Positions 8,853-17,732 are shown, counted from the stretch's first letter. The stretch is 64,000 nucleotides of DNA from Sulfurovum sp. (GCA_027081115.1 JALWLD010000012.1:109057-173056), one strand, 5' to 3'. Numbers and translations are program-made. Notes: generated from the letters alone by a model not told the origin.

Positions 8853-10941
8853 ATCAAACTCACAAACCAGAGAGAGAAGACCAAACCCTCATAGACAAAA
8901 CAATAACCCTAATAAACAGGGACAAAGCAACGAAAACAGACAAAATAACCAGTCTAACAATGCCAACAGGAAGCCTAACCCCAATAAAAAACCTAACCCC
9001 AACAAAGAAGTAAATGGGAATGTTCAGGAAAAAGAGGTTAACGGTAACAGAAAACCGAACAACAATCAAAACAGAAATAACAATAACAACCAAAATAGAA
9101 AACCAAACCCTAACGGAAAACAGAACAACAGACCTAACAACAGTAAAAATGCGGGGAACAAAAACCGAGGTAGAAAAAAGAATGTAACCACTGTCAATGA
9201 TACGATGAGAGCTTCTATTGAGGAAAATGCTCGCGTGAAAGATGCTACCATGAATCCATGGAAGCAGATAGATATATCAAGTAAAGGGAAAGTACGTTTC
9301 ACACCACTGGGTGGACTAGGTGAGATCGGTGGTAACATGGCTGTTCTCGAGACAGAAACCACTGCTATCATTATTGATGTCGGTATGTCTTTCCCCGATG
9401 AGACTATGCATGGTGTAGACATCCTGGTACCTGATTTCTCTTACTTGCATACACTTAAAGACAAAAAAGTATTTGTCATCATTACACATGGTCATGAAGA
9501 CCATATTGGTGCTATGCCATACCTCTTTAAAGAGTTAAAGTTTCCTATCTATGCAACACCACTTGCACTTGCTATGATCGAGAACAAATTTAATGAACAT
9601 GGACTCAAAGCAGATACAAAATACTTTAACTTTGTCACCATTAGAAAGCAGTATCAGATTGGGGACATGAAAATTGAGTGGATGCACAACACGCACTCTA
9701 TTATTGATGCTTGTTCTTTGGCTATTGAAACACCTGCGGGAACCATCATTCACACCGCAGACTTCAAGATCGACCATACACCGGTAGATGGGTACACCAT
9801 GGACCTTCATCGTTATGCCTACTATGGTTCTAAGGGAGTCTTGTGTCTCTTCTCTGACTCAACAAACTCTCATAACCCCGGCTTTACTAAGAGTGAAACT
9901 GTCGTTGGTAAAACCTTTGACACACTCTTTGATCTTGCAAAAGGAAGAGTGATCATGTCAACCTTCTCATCTAACGTACACCGTATCTTCCAGGCTATGG
10001 AAAGAGGCGTGAAACATGGAAGAAAGATATGTGTAATTGGTCGTTCTATGGAGAGAAACGTTGAGACAAACCGTGCCCTTGGCTTTGTAGACATTGATGA
10101 CAAGCATTTCATTGAAGTACATGAAGTACCGAAGTATTCAGACAATGAAATACTCATCGTAACAACGGGTTCACAAGGTGAGACTATGGCTGCCTTGAAC
10201 CGCATGGCCACTGATGAGCACAGACACATCAAGCTTAAGCCTTCAGATACTGTTATTATCTCAGCATCAGCTATTCCAGGAAATGAAGGGTCTGTTTCCA
10301 AACTAATGAACCTACTTGTCAAAGCGGGTGTAACTGTACGATATAGAGAATTTTCAGATATTCATGTCTCGGGTCACGCAGCACAAGAGGAACAAAAGCT
10401 TATCTTGAGACTGATCCAGCCTAAGTTCTTCCTGCCTGTACACGGTGAGTATAATCATATTGCCAAGCATGCACAGACAGCAATCAGTTGTGGTGTTGAC
10501 AAGCGAAATATCTTACTTATGTCAGACGGTGACCAGGTAGAGATCACGCCTAAGTTCATCAAAAAAGTAAAAACAGTCAAGAGTGGTAAAACCTACATTG
10601 ATAACCAGAACAACATGACCATTGAAAATGATGTTGTACTTGACAGACAAAAACTTGCAGAAGACGGAATCATCAACATTGTGGCACAAATTGCACAAAG
10701 CAACCAGAAAATGGTCGGTAAACCGGTCATCTCTACACATGGTCTTGTTTCAGACAAAGAGATTAAGAAGTTTACAAAAGAGATCGAAGTCTTACTTGAG
10801 ACATTCCTACTCAACACGAAACCCGAAGCACTGAAGGATCACAGAATCATAGAAAATGACATTAGAGCTATCGTCCGTAAACATGTGGTAAGAACAAAAA
10901 AGAGATACCCACTTATCATTCCTACAATCTTCATTGTATAA
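8785..10941 (+). CDS. rnj: Ribonuclease J with Asn/Lys-rich N-terminal extension
   Basis: RNase J is a metallo-beta-lactamase/beta-CASP nuclease with 5'-3' exonuclease and endonuclease activity, central to RNA decay and maturation in Campylobacterota. The zinc motif HGHEDH is at residues 235-240. The beta-CASP region contains SGHAAQEE and VHGEYNH. Residues 1 to about 165 form a low-complexity tail made mostly of Asn, Lys, Pro, Arg and Gln, with repeated PNPN units; H. pylori RNase J is known to carry a comparable extension. The ATG at 8785 is preceded by AAAGGA at good spacing and lies inside rsmA, giving a 68-nt out-of-frame overlap. Total 718 aa versus about 555 in Bacillus. Confidence 0.95.
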   Translation: MESNKTNNENSQNQGTKTPDNNKSNSQTRERRPNPHRQNNNPNKQGQSNENRQNNQSNNANRKPNPNKKPNPNKEVNGNVQEKEVNGNRKPNNNQNRNNNNNQNRKPNPNGKQNNRPNNSKNAGNKNRGRKKNVTTVNDTMRASIEENARVKDATMNPWKQIDISSKGKVRFTPLGGLGEIGGNMAVLETETTAIIIDVGMSFPDETMHGVDILVPDFSYLHTLKDKKVFVIITHGHEDHIGAMPYLFKELKFPIYATPLALAMIENKFNEHGLKADTKYFNFVTIRKQYQIGDMKIEWMHNTHSIIDACSLAIETPAGTIIHTADFKIDHTPVDGYTMDLHRYAYYGSKGVLCLFSDSTNSHNPGFTKSETVVGKTFDTLFDLAKGRVIMSTFSSNVHRIFQAMERGVKHGRKICVIGRSMERNVETNRALGFVDIDDKHFIEVHEVPKYSDNEILIVTTGSQGETMAALNRMATDEHRHIKLKPSDTVIISASAIPGNEGSVSKLMNLLVKAGVTVRYREFSDIHVSGHAAQEEQKLILRLIQPKFFLPVHGEYNHIAKHAQTAISCGVDKRNILLMSDGDQVEITPKFIKKVKTVKSGKTYIDNQNNMTIENDVVLDRQKLAEDGIINIVAQIAQSNQKMVGKPVISTHGLVSDKEIKKFTKEIEVLLETFLLNTKPEALKDHRIIENDIRAIVRKHVVRTKKRYPLIIPTIFIV

Positions 10942-10948
10942 ATGATAC

Positions 10949-10977
10949 ATATGTCGGGGCAACCAGTCCCGACATAT
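10949..10977 (+). terminator. Hairpin after rnj
   Basis: A perfect 10-bp stem (ATATGTCGGG/CCCGACATAT) with a 9-nt loop begins 8 nt after the rnj stop. No U-tract follows. It could terminate transcription or protect the 3' end. Confidence 0.5.
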
Positions 10978-11006
10978 ACAGATACACATCCTCCCCGCAA
11001 ATATGC

Positions 11007-11012
11007 TATAAT
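11007..11012 (+). promoter_or_regulatory. kdsD promoter, -10 box
   Basis: TATAAT with an upstream TG dinucleotide region (ATATGC) lies 30 nt before the kdsD start codon. Confidence 0.55.
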
Positions 11013-11041
11013 CTCACAACAAAACCTTAAAAAGACAGACA

Positions 11042-12010
11042 ATGGATCTCATAAAAATTGCACAAAAAACTTTTCATATTGAAGCTGATGCCCTACACAA
11101 AGCGGCAGAACGTCTCGATGGAAACTTTTTAGAAGCCATAGAACTCATTATGGATACTAAAGGCAAACTTATCATCACAGGTGTAGGGAAATCCGGTCTT
11201 GTTGGAGCAAAAATGGCAGCTACCTTCGCCAGTACCGGTACCTCTTCTTTCTTTTTGCATCCTACAGAGGCTCTACATGGTGACTTGGGTATGATAGGAA
11301 AAGAAGATGCACTTTTGGCTATCAGCAGCTCAGGAGAGAGTGAGGAGTTGACCAAGATTCTTCCACATATCAAACGTTTTGACATTCCTCTCATAGGTCT
11401 AACCTCTCAAAAAAAGTCCTCTTTAGGGCGTTATGCAGATGTCTTTTTGGATATCTCAGTAGAAAAAGAGGCCTGCCCTCTTAACACTGCCCCTACAACT
11501 TCTACAACCCTTACTATGGCACTGGGTGATGCTCTAGCCATAGCATTGATGGAAAAACGTGGGTTTCAAAAAGAGGATTTTGCTTCATTTCATCCCGGTG
11601 GTTCATTAGGGAAAAAGCTCTTTATTAGAATCAAAGACCTTATGAGGACCAAGGAGCTGCCTATTATCTCTGAAGATACTACACTCAAAGAAGCCGTAGT
11701 AAACATGAGTGAGGGTAAACTGGGTACCGTACTGATTGTCGACAAAGAAGAAAAGTTTACTGCCCTGCTAAGTGATGGAGACTTGAGACGTGCATTAATG
11801 CAAGAGGGCTTCAGTATGGACCATTTGGCTATAACATATGCAAGTAAAAATCCCAAAAGTTACCATAACACAGAACTGCTTGCCTCAGAAGCACTTGAGA
11901 TCATAGAAAATGATCGTATACAACTTCTGCCCATTACCAATACAGACAAAAAAATTATCGGTGTATTACATATACATGACTTGATAAACGCGGGTATTAA
12001 AAGTACCTAA
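11042..12010 (+). CDS. kdsD: Arabinose-5-phosphate isomerase (KpsF/GutQ family)
   Basis: The enzyme converts ribulose 5-phosphate to arabinose 5-phosphate, the first step to Kdo and lipopolysaccharide. A SIS sugar-isomerase domain covers about residues 1-195, with the GVGKSGLVGAKMAATFASTG stretch and SSSGESEE loop typical of SIS proteins. Two CBS domains fill residues 205-322 (KDLMRTKELPIISEDTTLKE, then the repeat ending IIGVLHIHDL). Length (322 aa) fits. It starts a plus-strand group kdsD-rluB-rarA with short gaps, probably one transcript. Confidence 0.94.
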   Translation: MDLIKIAQKTFHIEADALHKAAERLDGNFLEAIELIMDTKGKLIITGVGKSGLVGAKMAATFASTGTSSFFLHPTEALHGDLGMIGKEDALLAISSSGESEELTKILPHIKRFDIPLIGLTSQKKSSLGRYADVFLDISVEKEACPLNTAPTTSTTLTMALGDALAIALMEKRGFQKEDFASFHPGGSLGKKLFIRIKDLMRTKELPIISEDTTLKEAVVNMSEGKLGTVLIVDKEEKFTALLSDGDLRRALMQEGFSMDHLAITYASKNPKSYHNTELLASEALEIIENDRIQLLPITNTDKKIIGVLHIHDLINAGIKST

Positions 12011-12037
12011 GCACACGAAAATATAAAACGGAAACAG

Positions 12038-12916
12038 ATGAGACTAAACAAATATATATCACACAACACACGCTACTCAAGAAGAGAAGCAGATGCACTT
12101 ATTGAGGCAGGAGAAGTCAGTATAGACAAAAAAACCATACGTGAATTTGGTTATGATGTACAAGATGAAGACCGAGTCTTTGTCAAAGGCAAGCTGGTTA
12201 AACCCAGTAATGAGCTGACTATCATCGTATACAACAAACCTAAAGGTACCCTTGTCACAAAAAAAGATGACAGAGGCCGTACCACTATCTACCATAAACT
12301 TCCAGGCAAATTTAGACACTTTGTGCCTGTAGGTAGGCTCGACTATGCCTCAGAAGGTATTTTACTGCTTACGGACACACCAGAAGTCGCTACTGCGCTT
12401 ATGGAGAGTTCTCTAGATCGTACCTATAACCTCAAAATAGACAAACCTGTCTCCGAGGAGATGATAACTGCCATGAAAGAGGGACTAGTTTTGGAAGATG
12501 CACGTGCCGGTGCTCATGAAAAATCAAAGATTTACTCCATGGAATTTGCCCCTTTTGCAGGTTTTGAGATTAGGTCTGAAGGCAAAAATTTTACCAAGCT
12601 TCGTGTAACCATCACGGAGGGTAAAAACCGTGAACTAAGACGTTTTTTTGCCCACTTTGAAGCCAAAGTACTAGACTTGAAACGTGTCTCTTTTGGAGGT
12701 ATTGACCTGAACAACCTCCCCACCAATAAAACACGTTTTTTTACCAGACGTGAATATGATGATGTACACCAATTTATGAAACGCAGAAAAGCCAATGCCA
12801 AAGCCGAAATTCTCAACAAGGCCAATTCTCAAAAACAAGAAGAAGAAAATCTTAAAGAGAAAGAGTACCTAAAGAGAAAAGCCGAAAATGAAAAAAAGTT
12901 CAAAAAAAGAGATTGA
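12038..12916 (+). CDS. rluB: RsuA/RluB-family rRNA pseudouridine synthase
   Basis: This enzyme makes a pseudouridine in ribosomal RNA, probably U2605 of 23S if it is the RluB orthologue. An S4 RNA-binding domain opens the protein (MRLNKYISHN and TRYSRREADALIEAG). The catalytic motif GRLDYASEGILLLT carries the nucleophilic Asp, and KNRELRRFF is the family's third motif. A Lys/Glu-rich tail of about 40 residues (EEENLKEKEYLKRKAENEKK) is probably helical. RluE or RsuA specificity cannot be excluded. It is 3 nt upstream of rarA. Confidence 0.9.
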   Translation: MRLNKYISHNTRYSRREADALIEAGEVSIDKKTIREFGYDVQDEDRVFVKGKLVKPSNELTIIVYNKPKGTLVTKKDDRGRTTIYHKLPGKFRHFVPVGRLDYASEGILLLTDTPEVATALMESSLDRTYNLKIDKPVSEEMITAMKEGLVLEDARAGAHEKSKIYSMEFAPFAGFEIRSEGKNFTKLRVTITEGKNRELRRFFAHFEAKVLDLKRVSFGGIDLNNLPTNKTRFFTRREYDDVHQFMKRRKANAKAEILNKANSQKQEEENLKEKEYLKRKAENEKKFKKRD

Positions 12917-12919
12917 TTT

Positions 12920-14107
12920 TTGGCTAATTTTGCACTAAAATACCGTCCAAAGAGACTAAATGAGATTGTAGGGCAGAGACATCTTCTGGGTGAAGGTGTG
13001 GTACTACAAAAACTCATAGAGTCAGATACACTCTCCCACACCTTTTTTTACGGGCCTCCCGGATGTGGAAAAACTACCCTGGCCCGTATTATTGCCTCCG
13101 AACTAAAAAGACCCTTTTATGAAATGAACGCTACGTCCTTAAAGATTGAAAATCTGAGAAAGATCTTTAAAGAATACAACAATGCCCTGCAAAAACCTCT
13201 CATATTTATTGACGAAGTACATAGACTAAGTAAAAACCAACAAGAAGCACTACTGCCATTTATGGAAAACCATGCAGCGCTTATTATAGGGGCATCTACG
13301 GAGAATCCCTACTACTCGCTGACCGCTGCCATGCGTTCTCGTTCCCATCTTTTTGAACTGCATGCTATTGATACAAAAGAGATGTCAACATACCTTGATA
13401 ATATCATCTCTCTTGAAACACTGAATGTAACAGAAGATGGCAAGGAGTATTTGGTCTTTTCCAGTGGAGGAGATGTAAGGGCAATGCTCAATTTGTTAGA
13501 GAGTGCACAAGCCGTATCAACACAGATCACGATGGAAACACTCAAACAGATACGGCCACATGCCATGCAGGCCGGCTCATCAGAGAGCGAAAGTCACTAT
13601 GAATTGACCTCGGCTATGATCAAAAGTATCAGGGGGTCAGATATCGATGCTTCCGTCTATTACCTCGCAAGACTTGTAGATGGAGGAGAACCTGCTGAAT
13701 TCATTGCCAGACGTTTGACTATCCTTGCCAGTGAAGATATCGGCAATGCAAACCCCCCTGCCCTTAACCTGGCAAGCTCCACACTCAATATTGTGAAACA
13801 TATCGGCTACCCAGAAGCAAGGATTTCTCTTTCACAACTTGTCATCTATCTGGCCTCATCTCCTAAATCAAATGCTGCATACATGGCTATAAACAATGCA
13901 TTAAAGGTCATCAAAGAGGGAGAGATATACCCTATCCCCTCCCACATTAAAACACATGCCAAAACCTATCTCTACCCTCATGATCATGGAGGCTGGGTTA
14001 AACAGTCCTATCTCTTCAAGCCTTTACATTTTTATGAGACAAAACAGATAGGGTTTGAAAAAACTCTTTATCAGTGGCATGAGAAAATCATCACACTAAA
14101 ATCTTAA
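12920..14107 (+). CDS. rarA: Replication-associated recombination protein A (AAA+ ATPase)
   Basis: RarA/MgsA is an AAA+ ATPase of the clamp-loader family that acts at stalled replication forks. Walker A is GPPGCGKT at 45-52, Walker B is LIFIDEVHR near residue 95, and the C-terminal tetramerisation/MgsA domain is recognisable from SIRGSDIDASVYYLARLVDGG and the closing HDHGGWVKQSYL. The start is a TTG three bases after the rluB stop; no ATG lies close by, and the first residues (ANFALKYRPKRLNEIVGQ) match the family start. Length is 395 aa. Confidence 0.93.
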   Translation: MANFALKYRPKRLNEIVGQRHLLGEGVVLQKLIESDTLSHTFFYGPPGCGKTTLARIIASELKRPFYEMNATSLKIENLRKIFKEYNNALQKPLIFIDEVHRLSKNQQEALLPFMENHAALIIGASTENPYYSLTAAMRSRSHLFELHAIDTKEMSTYLDNIISLETLNVTEDGKEYLVFSSGGDVRAMLNLLESAQAVSTQITMETLKQIRPHAMQAGSSESESHYELTSAMIKSIRGSDIDASVYYLARLVDGGEPAEFIARRLTILASEDIGNANPPALNLASSTLNIVKHIGYPEARISLSQLVIYLASSPKSNAAYMAINNALKVIKEGEIYPIPSHIKTHAKTYLYPHDHGGWVKQSYLFKPLHFYETKQIGFEKTLYQWHEKIITLKS

Positions 14108-14131
14108 AACTTTTCATTCACTCTTCTATGT

Positions 14132-14137
14132 TACAAT
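14132..14137 (+). promoter_or_regulatory. Promoter of the OmpA-type lipoprotein, -10 box
   Basis: TACAAT lies 29 nt upstream of the ATG at 14166, with AAAAAGGAAA as the ribosome-binding site. Confidence 0.4.
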
Positions 14138-14165
14138 CTTAAAATTATTCATAAAAAGGAAATAT

Positions 14166-14876
14166 ATGACATTAACAAAACCAATTCTCACGGCAACAAT
14201 AGCTACCTATTTATTGACCGGGTGCTACAATGAACCTGGACTGGTACAAGACAATAGTAATTCGCGTACAGCTACAGGTGTAGCAGCAGGCGCATTGGCA
14301 GGCTCAATGATAGGATACAATACAGGAAGTCATGATGCGAAATCTGCACTTGTCGGTGGGTTACTTGGTGCTGCTGTAGGTGGTGCAGTAGGCTATAGCA
14401 TGGACCAACAGGCAAATGAGATTGCCAATGCTCTTGGAACGGGAGTTAACAATGATCCTCTTGCTCCATTGGATCCCAATAGAGAGATCATCGTTTCAAA
14501 AAGCAATGACTATGTAAAAATTATGTTTAGAGACCCAATGATGTTTGCTACAGATTCAGCAAAACTACAACCGCGTGCTAAAAATAAAGTGCTAAAAGTC
14601 GCACAAGTTCTAAGAAACTACCCGCAAACTACTGTTGCTGTTGCAGGTTTTACCGACAATCAGGGTTCTTATGCATACAATCAGAAACTTTCTCAAAAAA
14701 GAGCTGATACAGTAGGTCGTCTACTGACAATAAATGGAAACTACCCGCTCGTAAGAGGCTGTTCTTATGATAAAGCAATTGTCGCAAATGACAATAGTAA
14801 AAACAGGGCACTCAACAGACGTGTCGAGGTCTATCTCTATTCCGATAGAAATAAAATGGCTGACCCTTGCCAATAA
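14166..14876 (+). CDS. OmpA-family lipoprotein with glycine-zipper segment
   Basis: This is an envelope lipoprotein that probably links the outer membrane to peptidoglycan. The signal sequence ends in the lipobox LLTGC, with Cys20 the likely lipidated residue. Residues about 35-80 form a glycine zipper (GALAGSMIGY and LVGGLLGAAVGGAVGY). The C-terminal OmpA/MotB domain (about 110-236) contains FATDSAKLQP and AGFTDNQGSYAYNQKLSQKR, with the Asp and Arg that contact diaminopimelate. It resembles the YiaD/Pal group but lies outside any tol-pal cluster. Confidence 0.92.
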   Translation: MTLTKPILTATIATYLLTGCYNEPGLVQDNSNSRTATGVAAGALAGSMIGYNTGSHDAKSALVGGLLGAAVGGAVGYSMDQQANEIANALGTGVNNDPLAPLDPNREIIVSKSNDYVKIMFRDPMMFATDSAKLQPRAKNKVLKVAQVLRNYPQTTVAVAGFTDNQGSYAYNQKLSQKRADTVGRLLTINGNYPLVRGCSYDKAIVANDNSKNRALNRRVEVYLYSDRNKMADPCQ

Positions 14877-14892
14877 GGTAAAAATAGCATAT

Positions 14893-15306
14893 TTATTTGA
14901 TTGAGCTAAGTGCTTGCTTGGCTTGATCTTGTGTCATTGTACCACTAAAAAATTTATCTTCTACATCTTTCAGCTGAGCATGAAGCTTAACACTTAAAAC
15001 ATCGCCGTTAATCTGTTCATCAATAAACATTTTCATTTGTCCAAAATCAGGGAAAAGTGTTAAATACTCATCTTTTAGTTTTCCCTCATTCCATGCAGCA
15101 ACTTGAGTTTCCCCATCTACTCCTAAAAGATTCAAAACATTACGCCCTACACTGTCTACACCAACATATTTATCATATTTGTGTTCCTCTGTGTACGCCT
15201 GATTCGCATATTTATCATCTTCAGCTTGAATATCACCCACAAAGTGTGTTACAAAGTAAAGAAATCCTATACCTATAGCAACAAATACAAGAAAAGTCTT
15301 ATCCAT
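14893..15306 (-). CDS. Membrane-anchored periplasmic protein of unknown function
   Basis: I do not recognise the family. One hydrophobic helix (about residues 4-22, FLVFVAIGIGFLYFVTHFV) is followed by a soluble, acidic domain of about 115 residues, predicted to be helical and probably in the periplasm. The chosen start is the ATG at 15306 (MDKTFLVF): GAGG lies 9 nt upstream of it. The ATG at 15321 would place its own start codon directly on that GAGG and is less likely. Product 137 aa. It stands alone, convergent with the OmpA-type lipoprotein gene. Confidence 0.7.
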   Translation of the reverse strand: MDKTFLVFVAIGIGFLYFVTHFVGDIQAEDDKYANQAYTEEHKYDKYVGVDSVGRNVLNLLGVDGETQVAAWNEGKLKDEYLTLFPDFGQMKMFIDEQINGDVLSVKLHAQLKDVEDKFFSGTMTQDQAKQALSSIK

Positions 15307-15412
15307 ACTAAACATCCTCACTATTTTAATAATGATTATTATACTGTGTTTTTGAAAGATTTAGATTGTTAATAAAAAAGTTTGATTGTTTGTGTAAATA
15401 CACACTAGTAGA

Positions 15413-15497
15413 TGGTGCGGATGAGAGGACTCGAACCTCCACGCCGTGAAGCACCAGATCCTAAGTCTGGCGTGTATACCAATTTCACCACATCCGC
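15413..15497 (-). tRNA. tRNA-Leu (TAG)
   Basis: The acceptor stem GCGGATG pairs with CATCCGC, and CCA is encoded. The anticodon stem CCAGA/TCTGG encloses loop CTTAGGA, giving anticodon TAG. A long variable arm and the T-loop GTTCGAGTCC are present, as expected for a class II tRNA (85 nt). It is the last gene of a five-tRNA cluster. Confidence 0.96.
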
Positions 15498-15534
15498 ATA
15501 TAAATAACATTTTACCTAAAACAATGTTAAAAGG

Positions 15535-15611
15535 TGGTACACCCGTCAGGATTCGAACCTGAGACCGCCCGCTTAGAAGGCGGGTGCTCTATCCAGCTGA
15601 GCTACGAGTGC
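15535..15611 (-). tRNA. tRNA-Arg (TCT)
   Basis: The acceptor GCACTCG pairs with CGGGTGT using two G-U pairs. The anticodon stem CCCGC/GCGGG encloses CTTCTAA, so the anticodon is TCT, reading AGA/AGG. CCA is encoded. Length 77 nt. Confidence 0.96.
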
Positions 15612-15630
15612 ACATATATAGTTCTAATGT

Positions 15631-15707
15631 TGGTACGCCTGAGAGGACTCGAACCTCTAACCCTCAGATCCGAAGTCTGATGCTCTATCCAATTGAGCCA
15701 CAAGCGC
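15631..15707 (-). tRNA. tRNA-Arg (TCG)
   Basis: The acceptor GCGCTTG pairs with CAGGCGT. The anticodon stem TCAGA/TCTGA encloses CTTCGGA, so the anticodon is TCG, an arginine tRNA reading CGA and related codons. CCA is encoded. Length 77 nt. Confidence 0.94.
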
Positions 15708-15742
15708 TTCTTCGTTAGGGTGGTTCCCAATCATCTTACCAA

Positions 15743-15819
15743 TGGGGTGGGCGACGGGACTCGAACCCGCGACAACCAGTACCACAAACTGGCGCTCTAC
15801 CAACTGAACTACGCCCACC
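15743..15819 (-). tRNA. tRNA-His (GTG)
   Basis: The anticodon stem CCAGT/ACTGG encloses TTGTGGT with anticodon GTG. The extra 5' G(-1) is encoded and pairs with C73, the histidine identity pair. CCA is encoded. Length 77 nt including G(-1). Confidence 0.97.
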
Positions 15820-15868
15820 ATAATTTTATGAAAGTTACATTATTACTATATGATTTTAAATATCTAAA

Positions 15869-15945
15869 TGGTCGGAGTGAAAGGACTCGAACCTTCGACC
15901 CCCTGGTCCCAAACCAGGTGCGCTACCAGACTGCGCTACACTCCG
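15869..15945 (-). tRNA. tRNA-Pro (TGG)
   Basis: The acceptor CGGAGTG pairs with CACTCCG. The anticodon stem CCTGG/CCAGG encloses TTTGGGA with anticodon TGG. CCA is encoded. First gene of the tRNA cluster. Confidence 0.97.
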
Positions 15946-15977
15946 TACAAATTACATCAGATGTAAAATGGAGTGCA

Positions 15978-16006
15978 ATTATAGTCAAAAGGTTTCTATT
16001 TGTCAA
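15978..16006 (-). promoter_or_regulatory. Consensus sigma70 promoter of the tRNA cluster
   Basis: On the minus strand, TTGACA (16006-16001) and TATAAT (15983-15978) are separated by exactly 17 nt. The start site would be some 25-30 nt ahead of tRNA-Pro. This is one of only two full consensus promoters seen in the window; the other precedes the presumed rRNA operon. Confidence 0.85.
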
Positions 16007-16065
16007 TAGAGATTGTAAAAAAAATAAAAATTTTCTATTTTTCGCCTATTTTAGGGCTTTATGTG

Positions 16066-16071
16066 TATAAT
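16066..16071 (+). promoter_or_regulatory. Promoter of the AGCS symporter gene, -10 box
   Basis: TATAAT preceded by TG (TGTATAAT) lies 29 nt upstream of the start codon at 16100. Confidence 0.55.
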
Positions 16072-16099
16072 CTTTTAACTTAAACTATAGGAATTACAA

Positions 16100-17548
16100 A
16101 TGAATGGACTCTTTGAACAACTCAACAGCATCATGGGCTCAGTCTTCTTTTTTGATGTATTTTTTGGGCAGGTAGAAGGGTCTAGCATGCCATTTATTGT
16201 GGCTTGGCTCATTGTTGGAGGTGTTTTTCTTACCTTTCGTTTTGGTTTTATCAATGTACGCATGTTCACACACTCCTACAAGATCATTACAGGTAAATAC
16301 CGTACAGCAGATGATGTTGGGGAGATTACACCCTTTCAATCATTGACAACAGCACTCTCAGCCACTGTTGGATTGGGCAATATTGCCGGTGTTGCCATTG
16401 CCATTGCCATTGGAGGACCCGGAGCTACATTTTGGATGATTTTGGCAGGGTTTTTTGGTATGACCCTGAAGTTTACAGAAGTGACCCTTGCACAGATATA
16501 CAGAGAAGAGAGACCTGATGGACGTATTATGGGTGGTGCTATGCAGTATCTCTCTAAAGGGTTGGCGGCAAAAGGTCATAAAAAACTTGGTGCAGGTCTA
16601 GCTATACTCTTTTCTGTGTTAGCTATTGGTGGTTCTTTTGGTGCGGGGAATGCTTTTCAGGCTTCTCAAGCTTTAGGTGCCATCTCTGAGCGTGTGCCTT
16701 TCTTCCAATCCTACCCAATCGTCTTTGGGCTTATTATGGCTACATTGGTTGGTTTTGTAATCATAGGTGGTATTAAACGTATTGCTACAACTGCAGAGAA
16801 GATCGTACCACTGATGGTAACCATCTACCTTGCGGCATCTATCTGGATATTGATCGTCAATGCCGGAGCGGTACCTCATGCCATTGCACTCATTATCAAC
16901 GAAGCCTTTGCCCCTACTGCTGCTGCAGGTGGGCTTATAGGTGTACTGGTACAAGGCTTCAAACGTGCTGCCTTCTCATCTGAAGCAGGTATTGGTTCTG
17001 CTGCTATTGTTCACTCCACTGCTGCAGTCAAGTACCCGGTAAGACAGGGACTCGTAGCACTCTATGAACCATTTATCGACACTATCGTCATATGTACTAT
17101 GACAGCACTGGTTATTGTTACAACCGGTGTTTATGATCCCAGTGGTCCCTTTGGAGACCTCGTACAGGCAAAGCAGGGTGCTGCACTCACTTCTGCTGCT
17201 TTTGGAACAGTCATCTCATGGTTTCCTTTGATCCTCTCTTTTTCCATCATTCTTTTTGCATTTTCGACGATGATCTCTTGGTCTTACTATGGAGAACGTT
17301 CATGGACTTACCTTTTTGGAGAAAAATACACACTGCTCTATAAAATACTCTTTATACTTTTCACAGTGGCGGCAACAGTAACCTCTGCATCAGCCATACT
17401 GGACTTCTCTGACCTCCTCATCTTAGCCATGGCTCTACCTAACCTTGTAGGACTTTATATGCTACAAGGCGATGTCAGATCAAATCTGAATGCCTATTTG
17501 ATTAAGTGGAAAGATGGAGAGTTGGATGAGGAAGCAATTAGGAAATAA
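16100..17548 (+). CDS. Alanine/glycine:cation symporter (AGCS family)
   Basis: This inner-membrane transporter probably takes up alanine or glycine with sodium. The protein is almost entirely hydrophobic helices (about 10-11). Family markers are ALSATVGLGNIAGVAIAIAI near residue 90, GGAMQYLSKGLA, and FSSEAGIGSAAIVHSTAAV near residue 295. Length (482 aa) is normal for the family. It is monocistronic. The exact amino acid carried cannot be told from sequence. Confidence 0.92.
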   Translation: MNGLFEQLNSIMGSVFFFDVFFGQVEGSSMPFIVAWLIVGGVFLTFRFGFINVRMFTHSYKIITGKYRTADDVGEITPFQSLTTALSATVGLGNIAGVAIAIAIGGPGATFWMILAGFFGMTLKFTEVTLAQIYREERPDGRIMGGAMQYLSKGLAAKGHKKLGAGLAILFSVLAIGGSFGAGNAFQASQALGAISERVPFFQSYPIVFGLIMATLVGFVIIGGIKRIATTAEKIVPLMVTIYLAASIWILIVNAGAVPHAIALIINEAFAPTAAAGGLIGVLVQGFKRAAFSSEAGIGSAAIVHSTAAVKYPVRQGLVALYEPFIDTIVICTMTALVIVTTGVYDPSGPFGDLVQAKQGAALTSAAFGTVISWFPLILSFSIILFAFSTMISWSYYGERSWTYLFGEKYTLLYKILFILFTVAATVTSASAILDFSDLLILAMALPNLVGLYMLQGDVRSNLNAYLIKWKDGELDEEAIRK

Positions 17549-17693
17549 ACTTCCAGTGTACAATGAATAGTTTTACAAGTTCAATAAAGTTTGTCAACTA
17601 AGTTGGAAAATTATAGTCTATTGAAGTTTACTGTAGATTTGGATGAACGGCATGAGTGAAATGAAAGAAAATACCTAAAGTATGTGACCAAAC

Positions 17694-17711
17694 CGGAACG
17701 AAGCCGTTCCG
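17694..17711. terminator. Hairpin between the symporter and purM
   Basis: A 7-bp perfect stem CGGAACG/CGTTCCG with loop AAGC lies 22 nt after the purM stop on the minus strand. It is probably a transcript end for purM. There is no strong U-tract. Confidence 0.45.
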
Positions 17712-17732
17712 TCAAAGATATTAATGAAATAA

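Noticed and set aside
8935..9130. Possible tandem repeat or CRISPR-like array in A/C-rich DNA
   Set aside because: The repetition comes from Asn/Pro/Lys codons of the RNase J tail; there are no regular spacers or conserved repeat units.
8860..9422. Hydrophobic frames antisense to the start of rnj
   Set aside because: The Asn/Lys-rich codons (AAC, AAA) of rnj read as Val/Leu/Phe on the other strand, giving false membrane-like proteins.
15413..15945. Integrated element at the tRNA cluster
   Set aside because: No integrase, att-like duplicated tRNA end or composition shift was seen near the cluster.
15693..16070. 125-codon plus-strand frame
   Set aside because: It runs across two tRNA genes and the tRNA promoter on the other strand; translations of tRNA genes often give such frames.
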